A DNA stretch of 9,568 nt from NCBI GenBank assembly GCA_023406715.1, contig JAEXVC010000245.1, forward strand, positions 1 to 9,568, written 5' to 3'. Both the position numbers and the translations under genes were made by a program. The notes under the pieces were generated by a model. It searched no databases and was not told the DNA's origin. It saw only the letters and a program-made list of their open reading frames with translations. Origin of the DNA: Bacteroidota bacterium. Its GTDB lineage: Bacteria; Bacteroidota; Bacteroidia; Bacteroidales; Tenuifilaceae. The stretch's first letter is position 1; each line of letters begins with the position of its first letter. This document shows, in pieces, positions 1 through 6,200 of this stretch.

Positions 1-19
1 GATGTATTGAATGTTTACT

Positions 20-44
20 AGAAATTGACCAACGGTCAATTTCT
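20..44. promoter_or_regulatory. Perfect 11-bp palindrome, candidate TetR-type operator
   Basis: The arms AGAAATTGACC (20-30) and GGTCAATTTCT (34-44) are exact reverse complements separated by AAC. The core TTGACC-AAC-GGTCAA has the symmetry and G/C-flanked half-sites typical of operators bound by TetR-family repressors. It lies downstream of a leftward promoter match at 107-135 and points at a gene that would begin left of the window. Neither strand has a T-tract after the stem, so an intrinsic terminator is less likely. The palindrome is seen directly; the regulator family is inference. Confidence 0.5.
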
Positions 45-106
45 CCAGATGAAAACCCTATTAGTTGCTGATTCAAAATAAAAAGAACGTACAAAACATT
101 TTTACT

Positions 107-135
107 CAAAATTACCTTAGCAATACAAATGCCAA
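107..135 (-). promoter_or_regulatory. Bacteroidota-type promoter directed leftward
   Basis: On the minus strand TTG (133-135) is followed after 18 bases by TAATTTTG (107-114). This matches the Bacteroidota/Flavobacterium sigma consensus TTG-N17-23-TAnnTTTG exactly at the specified positions. It would start RNA near position 100 and run off the left edge, through the palindrome at 20-44. It lies about 160 bp beyond the stop of the secreted-protein gene ending at 297, so it probably serves the next gene to the left, which is not visible here. Confidence 0.45.
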
Positions 136-186
136 TATTTGTTATGCGCTGTTTATCTGCGTTTTACAACATAGGTTTCTGTGTAG

Positions 187-234
187 TTTGTCCGATATTG
201 GCAAAATGTTTTAGTCCGAGTTGTCCGATATTGG
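187..234. repeat. Direct repeat TTGTCCGATATTGG, 33-bp period
   Basis: TTGTCCGATATTGG occurs exactly at 188-201 and again at 221-234. A third GTCCGA hexamer sits between them at 214-219, giving GTCCGA at 190, 214 and 223. An inverted partial copy GCCAATAT lies at 131-138, opposite ATATTGGC at 195-202. The rest of 1-296 carries no open frame of useful length. Repeated short sites like these are found at transposon ends bound by transposase and in multi-site operators. I do not recognise the element. Confidence 0.6.
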
Positions 235-296
235 GGATAATTAAAACATCAAAACCTTCCAGGGCGAACAATCACAAAACTATATATTAACTTTCC

Positions 297-1163
297 TTAG
301 TATTCTATAACCTGATTTCTTCTATCGCGCGTGGGGTATAATTCGTAACGTTTTGCGTAATATCCAACTAATACATTGCTGGCATTATAAATAGAGATAA
401 ACTTAGGGATACGTTTTTCGTTATACTCCAATGTTTTTTTATACATCAAACTCCCTTTTTCGTCTAATTCTTCAATGCTGGTAAGCAATCCCAATTTATT
501 ATAGCCATAGTTAAACTTTTGAATTTGGGCTTTCCCATCAACAAATTTTATCTTAATTGTTTCGGATAAAACTCTTCCTGTGGAATCGTATAAAGGTGAA
601 ATAGTCCTTTCGATAATGGAATCAAGCGGAGCAAAGGCTTTTTTTACTTTCACTTTTCGGGAAATTTCTGTTCCATTAATATCAAAAACAGATTTTGAGG
701 AATATGCACTTTTCCCTTTTGAATCAACAGCATTAACTTGAACTGGCTTTCTGTTCTTATACTTGTATTGTAACTTAACATAGAAGGCTGTGTCTACTGA
801 GTTAACCATATAAATGGTCTCAGTATCAATAAGAGAATCAGAAGTGTAAGTAAATAGTTTGTAATATTTTAACCGTTCATTAGCAAACTCGTCGGTTCTT
901 ACAATTTGTTTGCCATTAAATGTATGCCATGTGTGACTGGTTATGCGCTGTGTGGTGTAATCTCTATTGAGAATGGTGTGAACCCTATCTAGCGAGTCCT
1001 TTATTTCCTGCTTAACAGCCATACTAACTCCTGTTCGCTTACCATCTTTTATTTCATATTGGCTGGTAACAATAACCCTACGAATATCTTGCAATGGTCT
1101 GTTCTGTGCAAATAAAAGATTTGGTGTTAAGAGCATCAATAGAATAAATGGAAACTTCCTCAT
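297..1163 (-). CDS. Secreted protein with degenerate RHS/YD-like repeats, unknown function
   Basis: This gene encodes 288 residues and I do not recognise a named family. The ATG at 1163 is chosen because it opens a clean signal peptide (basic MRKF, hydrophobic FILLMLL, cleavage likely after LLFAQ near residue 20). The same frame extends to an ATG at 1271, but the extra 36 residues would bury the signal peptide and the longer start would abut a hairpin at 1273-1307. The mature part is rich in beta-strand-like alternation. In the C-terminal half it has short YD-like units (LYDSTGRVLSE near 191-201, YGYNKLGLLTSIEE near 219-232, LEYNEKR near 245-251) that resemble eroded RHS/YD repeats. No catalytic motif, C-terminal sorting domain or membrane anchor is seen, so the product is probably periplasmic or surface-located. 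It follows the outer-membrane protein gene by about 200 bp. The reading frame is secure; the role is unknown. Confidence 0.85.
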   Translation of the reverse strand: MRKFPFILLMLLTPNLLFAQNRPLQDIRRVIVTSQYEIKDGKRTGVSMAVKQEIKDSLDRVHTILNRDYTTQRITSHTWHTFNGKQIVRTDEFANERLKYYKLFTYTSDSLIDTETIYMVNSVDTAFYVKLQYKYKNRKPVQVNAVDSKGKSAYSSKSVFDINGTEISRKVKVKKAFAPLDSIIERTISPLYDSTGRVLSETIKIKFVDGKAQIQKFNYGYNKLGLLTSIEELDEKGSLMYKKTLEYNEKRIPKFISIYNASNVLVGYYAKRYELYPTRDRRNQVIEY

Positions 1164-1272
1164 GGTTTTTGGATTTAAATAGAAAGGCAAATTAATAAAT
1201 TTTAGTTGATAGTCTGTGGTTAAAATGGAATAAAATGATACCCAAAAAAGGTTGATCTGATAAACAGCCATT

Positions 1273-1307
1273 CACCCCTCTCTCTTTGATTGGTAGAGCG
1301 AGGGGTG
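1273..1307. repeat. Imperfect GC-rich hairpin between two envelope genes
   Basis: CACCCCTC (1273-1280) pairs exactly with GAGGGGTG (1300-1307). After one mismatch, four more pairs (CTCT 1282-1285 with AGAG 1295-1298) close a 9-base loop. It is the most GC-rich stem in this AT-rich gap. On the minus strand no U-tract follows the stem (GAATGGCTG), so it is not a classical intrinsic terminator. It could still stabilise the 3' end of the upstream transcript or act in the leader of the 297-1163 gene. Confidence 0.5.
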
Positions 1308-1329
1308 TCCTTATCCTATGTAATTAAAA

Positions 1330-1355
1330 TAACTGTTAAAAAAGCACAACAGTTA
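1330..1355 (-). terminator. Weak candidate intrinsic terminator after the outer-membrane protein gene
   Basis: TAACTGTT (1330-1337) and AACAGTTA (1348-1355) form an exact 8-bp inverted repeat with a 10-base loop. It begins 8 bases past the stop of the 1364-2488 gene. In the minus-strand transcript the stem is followed by UUUUAAUU. The stem is A/U-rich, so termination would be partial at best. The GC-rich hairpin 22 bases further on may add to it. Confidence 0.35.
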
Positions 1356-1363
1356 AAGTTTAA

Positions 1364-2488
1364 TTATTTGGTATAAAAAGTTAGTCCGTAACTAAAGGAA
1401 AAGAAAAGAGGATTCTTCCCAATTGGAGGCAAAAAGAAAAAAGAAACTTTTGAATTTGGTTTTGGTGCCAATTTATCCATTTTGGCGCTGAAGCTATTGA
1501 AATCTAAATCAAATCCAAAACCACCTGCATTAAACTTTGTACTTTCATCGCTCGATGATATTGTTTGCTCATCTCCCATAATTACCATTGTTGTTTCTGT
1601 TGTGGTTGAAGTGATTCTTATAGACGGACGATATTTTGCAGTAATAGCTATGCCTTTCCATGTTGCTTCATCAACAAACTTCCCAAAACCCCAAGTCCAT
1701 CCTAAATTTCCAGTAATTTGCATTTCCAGATTAGAAATTTTCATATCCGATTTTATGCCACTCACCTCCATGCTAAAAGTTGAACCATAAACTTGAAGAT
1801 CCATTCCAACACCATAATTAAGGGAACTCCACTTAGATGTTCCTGGCTTATACTCTGGAATAGCAAGATTTATTTTGTTTACGGCAGCAGAAGCACCACC
1901 ACCAAAACCATTCATTGTACCGTAACCATCCATATCCATTCTGAAATAGGTAGCCATAGCCCCTACCGAAAGATACGTAATTTCTCCCCCTCGCTTCAAC
2001 CATTCCTCGCGAACGGGATTTGTTGCTCCCACTTTTTCTGAACTATAACCAAGACCTAGATTGTTAGGGTTTGTTTTAAATCCTTCCTGCTTCTTTTGAT
2101 TCTCTGCAATACCAGTTTCATTAATTCCATCGAGTAAACCTAATTCTACACTTTCACTGTTAATAAGAACTATTGATAACAAGCCACCACTATTCGATAA
2201 CTCGAACTCATAGTTTTGTGCTGCTGAGGGGATAAAAAAATAACTAACCTCTTCAACCGATGACGCTTTGCAGCTAATTTCAAGCGGTGAGCTATAGTTT
2301 GGAATAACCTTTACCAACAAAGGACTATCGGATTTTACAGTATAACTCTGACCATGAATTTTAAGTTGTACTTTCTCTATAGGATTACCACCCTTATTTG
2401 AGATGTAAAACTTCATGTTTATTGATTCCTGAGCAAATGTTGATAGTCCTATCAACGTGAAGAATATATAAGAAAGTATCGGTTTCAT
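1364..2488 (-). CDS. Probable outer-membrane protein with N-terminal beta domain, unknown function
   Basis: This gene encodes 374 residues. A signal peptide (MKPILSYIFF..., cleavage likely after TFAQ at 20) fixes the ATG at 2488. Residues about 21-110 look like a compact beta-sandwich domain. Residues about 115-165 form a polar Asn/Gly/Lys-rich linker. From about 170 to the end, alternating aromatic/polar strands and glycine-rich turns (YLSVGAMATYF 172-182, NLGWTWGFG 261-269, FNAGGFGFDLDF 319-330) suggest an outer-membrane barrel. The C-terminal strand FFSFSYGLTFYTK is aromatic-rich, as in barrel proteins inserted by the BAM machinery. I cannot assign a family or substrate. The start lies 69 bp after the PEGA-like lipoprotein gene, so co-transcription is possible. 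The leader is almost pure A/T without a Shine-Dalgarno sequence, as is usual in Bacteroidota. The frame is certain; barrel topology is inference. Confidence 0.85.
   Translation of the reverse strand: MKPILSYIFFTLIGLSTFAQESINMKFYISNKGGNPIEKVQLKIHGQSYTVKSDSPLLVKVIPNYSSPLEISCKASSVEEVSYFFIPSAAQNYEFELSNSGGLLSIVLINSESVELGLLDGINETGIAENQKKQEGFKTNPNNLGLGYSSEKVGATNPVREEWLKRGGEITYLSVGAMATYFRMDMDGYGTMNGFGGGASAAVNKINLAIPEYKPGTSKWSSLNYGVGMDLQVYGSTFSMEVSGIKSDMKISNLEMQITGNLGWTWGFGKFVDEATWKGIAITAKYRPSIRITSTTTETTMVIMGDEQTISSSDESTKFNAGGFGFDLDFNSFSAKMDKLAPKPNSKVSFFFLPPIGKNPLFFSFSYGLTFYTK
1406..1423. repeat. 18-bp exact repeat, copy 1
   Basis: AAGAGGATTCTTCCCAAT is identical to 6226-6243. Here it lies near the 3' end of the outer-membrane protein gene and encodes IGKNPL in that frame. 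The other copy lies in the giant gene and is read in a different frame, so protein homology does not explain the match. Confidence 0.6.
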
Positions 2489-2557
2489 ATTTTTAAAAAA
2501 TTAAAAAAGTTTCAAAATTTTAATGGTATTAATTTTTGCCTTGATAAAATGAAAAAA

Positions 2558-3061
2558 TTAATTAACCCGCTTAACAGATTTGTCTTTTAAGAGCTCCGAG
2601 TCAATCTCATTTAACATTACTACCTTCAGTCCTTCAACTTGATTATCGTACTTACTAAGCTGGACACTAAGATTTTTAGGATTCAAAACCCACATTGCAC
2701 CTGTAATAGGATCAACTACCAACCAACCTATTAAACCACCAACAAGAAAATTACCCCCAATATACCATCCATTGGTTTTTGGCTTTAACTGTAGAGTCAT
2801 TGTTTGAAATCCTGGCTTAGATATTTCAATTTTATATGATGCGCCTTTAAAATATCCTTTCCCTTTATTAAGAGTTATATTCGAAGGCGATTCTCCACTC
2901 CATACCATGTAATTATTGCTGTCGTATATAACAACTTTTGCCTTTTCCGGTTGAGATACAATATATATATCCTGCCTTGGGCTTTTAATGATTGTAGCAC
3001 AGCCAGTTAATAAAATTCCCAACAAAATGACAGCATACCGTGTAAGTGATAGTTGTTTCAT
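2558..3061 (-). CDS. PEGA-like lipoprotein
   Basis: This gene encodes 167 residues. The N-terminus has a basic start, a hydrophobic core (YAVILLGILLTG) and a lipobox LLTG-C with the acylated cysteine at 21, so the mature protein should be a lipid-anchored envelope protein. Residues about 30-95 fit the PEGA/carboxypeptidase-regulatory-like pattern: IYIVSQPEKAKVVIYD (32-47), a short Gly/Glu-Ser-Pro turn, NITLNKGK, then YKIEISKPGFQTMTLQL (76-92). A glycine-rich hydrophobic segment NFLVGGLIGWLVVDPITGAMW (104-124) follows, which in similar lipoproteins packs against or dips into the membrane. PEGA-type domains are usually surface or sugar-binding structural domains, and no enzymatic residues are seen. 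The gene lies between the terminator of the giant gene and the outer-membrane protein gene, and may lead a small operon with the latter. The lipoprotein call is strong; the PEGA assignment is by pattern only. Confidence 0.87.
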   Translation of the reverse strand: MKQLSLTRYAVILLGILLTGCATIIKSPRQDIYIVSQPEKAKVVIYDSNNYMVWSGESPSNITLNKGKGYFKGASYKIEISKPGFQTMTLQLKPKTNGWYIGGNFLVGGLIGWLVVDPITGAMWVLNPKNLSVQLSKYDNQVEGLKVVMLNEIDSELLKDKSVKRVN

Positions 3062-3247
3062 AGTTGTATGATTTAGAAATTGATGATAAGGTAAACTATT
3101 TAAAACATAAAGGTATTAATTTAGATTCAGGAGGGATAATATTCATCTAACAAATAGACGAATATGGACTTAAGGATGATGAAACGCTTTTTAGGTTATT
3201 TAGAATTACTGTATTTAAAGATTAGAAAATTACTTTTATTAATTGGA

Positions 3248-3278
3248 TAAAAGAAAACAGGGCTTAAAGCCCTGTTTT
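3248..3278 (-). terminator. Strong intrinsic terminator of the giant surface-protein gene
   Basis: AAAACAGGGCT (3254-3264) pairs exactly with AGCCCTGTTTT (3268-3278), with TAA in the loop. In the minus-strand transcript the GGGCUUUAAGCCC core is followed by UGUUUUCUUUUAU. It begins 3 bases past the TAA stop of the giant gene, which identifies the end of that transcription unit. Read on the plus strand the stem is followed only by AATTTAG, so termination in that direction would be weaker. Confidence 0.9.
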
Positions 3279-3281
3279 AAT

Positions 3282-6200
3282 TTAGTATCCAAAATTGTTA
3301 GGAACATGGTATTGAGGACCTGTTTCCGGGAGTTTATGAACAGCCACGGTGGCAGAACCTGATGATGTACCAACACCACATCCGGAGTTATCGGAAACAG
3401 CCGTAACGGTATAAGTGTAGTTTGCCACATAATTTGGGGCAATACCTTGATCAAGCCATGCAGGAGCAGGATTAACAGTATATGTATACGTTGATCCAGA
3501 TGCTACATTTAGGTTAGTTACATTAAATGTACGTCCCGAATAACTCTCGTTAACCGTAAAATTGAAAGGTGGTGTTCCTGCCAGAATAATTTCAACTTGC
3601 ACAGGATCGCCACTGCAAATTGGCGTACCAGTTGCTAAACCGCTAACTGTGGCTGATGCTCCTGTAGAAACAGTAACAATTGCACTGCCTGTCATTGGTT
3701 CATAGCATAGTGGATAACCTGTACGGTATGCCATAACTGTATACGTACCACCAAGGCTAATTCCAGTATAACTTAAAGCCGCATTGGTACCAACTTTGGT
3801 GTTTCCTGTAGCAGCACCATCGCGGTATAACTCATAGGTATAGTTAAGCTGTGATCCGCTAAGACTTATGGTTGCTGTTTGAACTCCACATATTGTTATA
3901 GTTCCGGCAACATTATAGGCTGTTGGATCGGGTATTACTGTAATAACAGGATTACTTCCAATTACAACTCCAGTTGTGCTTAAATTGTCGGTAACGCTTG
4001 TAATAGTGTATGTTCTGGTTGAAGCAGGACTAACACCAAAAGTGTAAGGAGATGTAATATCAGGTAATGTGAAATTTGAAGTCCCATCGGTATATACAAT
4101 ATCCCAAGGCCCATTGCCTGTCATTGTTATAGTCAGATTTGTGCTGTTACCCTGACAGATTGTAGCATTTCCAGAAGTAAATTGTGCGGTTGGGATAACT
4201 ATGGACTCAACGCTGGCAAGCGTAAAATACTCATTGGTTCCTGCGGTAAAAGCGTACGCCGCACTAGTTTGAACAAAGCCACTGGTTTTTGTGCTACCTG
4301 CTGTTGGAGCGCTAGGAATCTCAACCCATTGGGTGCCATTCCATCGCGCAATCCTTAAGTTATTTACATTGGTTACTCCCGAAGCAGCATCGCTAGTTGC
4401 GGTAATTGGTAACCGGAACTGAACGCTACGCGCAGCATCAGATTTAATTTGCCAATGCTCGACGGCGCTTACATACTGCAATAAACCAGTCATGCTTAAA
4501 GGGTTGTAAGGGTTAGCATCAAAATACTCCCCAGTCCAGTATGAAACCGCAGCGGGTAATGTTGTGTAGTAGAAAAACTTTGTGTTATCAACGGAACCAA
4601 CAGGTAAATAGCCATAGGTTGTGGTTGGACCTACATTAACTTTAACGGGGCCATCAACATACCCAAGATATCCAGCACTGTAGATTAAACCCTTTCCGTC
4701 AGATTTTGATAATGTAGCAAGCGAAGAATTTGAAGTAGAAAGCTCTCCCCTTTGTGGATATAGGAAAGTTTTAAATTCAGCCCCACCATTTTGGAAAATA
4801 GCTCCATTGGTGTTATTAACCCAAAAGTTATTAAAAGCGTTTGTTCCATTAAAACTACCATCAATAACCTGCTGTACAACACCATTTAAATTGAAAAACT
4901 GGTATGTATATGAAGCGCCTAATTTTCCGCCACTAGGCATGTTAAAATTCCCAGCTAAATAAACATACTCGCCATAATCAGTATCCAAAAATGCAGTGGC
5001 CCCAACATAGATATTGCCACCAATTCGAGTGTACTTATAGGAGTTATTTGGTCTACTAAAGTGCTCTAGTTTAAGCGTTGCTGTTCCAAGAACGGAGAGG
5101 TCATTACATATCCTTATATTATCGCGGTCGGGGAAAACCTTAATTCCTGTGCCTGTAATTACTAGGTTGTTGAATTGATCATCGACAGAGGAATAGTTGT
5201 TGAATAAAGGAATATCATATGAACCTCCGCCAAACTCAACCGTTCCCCCAGTTCCACAGGTTAAAAAATCGGTATATTCGCCAGGGAAAACCTTTTCGTT
5301 AACAAAAGCAAGTGTACCACTTCCACTAACATAACCAAGGTTGTGGCCAATTTGTGTTCCTACATTTAACCTGCCAAATATTTGAGTACGATAAGATAGT
5401 ATTCTGTAACGATCCATGGTAATTATGTCACCCTCCCTAATTTGAACAATGTGTCCTTGCGGACCACCGTCAGAAACAGGCAAACCATCAAGCCTTATCC
5501 ATTTAGATTTGTCAGACCAATCACCATTACCATTGGATATGAAAACTGGTATTTGTGCAGGTATGTCGGAATCGTACCCTGCTGTATAATCACCGGATAT
5601 ATCGCTTACACCAGTATAGTCAACCGATATGTAATCATCATTATATAGAACTGTTTCTGGAGGAAATTTTGCCCAAGAATCTCCCACAAGTCTTGCTGAG
5701 TAGTAGAGGGTTTCATCGCCAACCACATCGGAATTGATATAGTGTAGGTGTGCATTCCCAGTAAAACTGCTTATTCCTGTACTAGTAATGGACCAATAGT
5801 ACTGCAACACGTTTGGTCCAATAACGGTCATATGTGCCTGGTTAACCGGATGAATAGCAATGCTGCCGGGTGTGCTGTTAGCCGATATCATAAACTCAAC
5901 CTGTGTGTACTTTGCGCCTAAACCGGCTCCTGAACCAATTGGAAAATCAAAATTAAATGGCCCCGCAGGGATAAATTTTCTAACACCAGCATCGCCAAAA
6001 CTTCCATTAGTAATAATCATTTTGGAAGTACCATACCCGCTTCCTTGTATCAACGAAATCTGACTTAGCGTAAGCAAATGACTATTGATATTGAAAATTC
6101 CATTGGTTAGGTAAAAATCATTGTTAAGGTAAAGGTCGGTTTCCAGATATGCTCCTTGAGTATTGTTTAATTCAAGTGCGCCAAACTGGCCTGTTCCATA

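Noticed and set aside
141..951. GTTATGCGCTGT occurs at 141-152 and 940-951, and resembles parts of integron attC/VCR sites.
   Set aside because: A shared 12-mer is expected by chance in a window this size. The second copy lies inside a coding region, and no paired core sites or cassette structure are present.
1164..1271. Upstream ATG at 1271 extending the 297-1163 gene by 36 residues.
   Set aside because: The extension places a good signal peptide at residue 37, and its start sits directly against the 1273-1307 hairpin. The ATG at 1163 is the better start.
1482..2041. Two plus-strand open frames opposite the outer-membrane protein gene.
   Set aside because: They lie wholly antisense to a gene with a clear signal peptide and barrel-like composition. 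Their translations are low-complexity and lack any domain pattern. Similar short antisense or shifted frames inside 3282-9568 were rejected for the same reason.
2529..2561. A/T-only 9-bp inverted repeat at the end of the PEGA-like lipoprotein gene.
   Set aside because: The stem has no G/C pairs and overlaps the stop region. In DNA this AT-rich it is expected by chance and would not terminate transcription well.
3062..3253. Promoter for the lipoprotein gene in the spacer after the terminator.
   Set aside because: A promoter must lie here if the terminator is efficient, but the best -7 box (TACCTTTA at 3108-3115) has no TTG at a suitable distance, so I do not annotate one. Near-matches in front of the 1163 and 2488 starts fail the same test.
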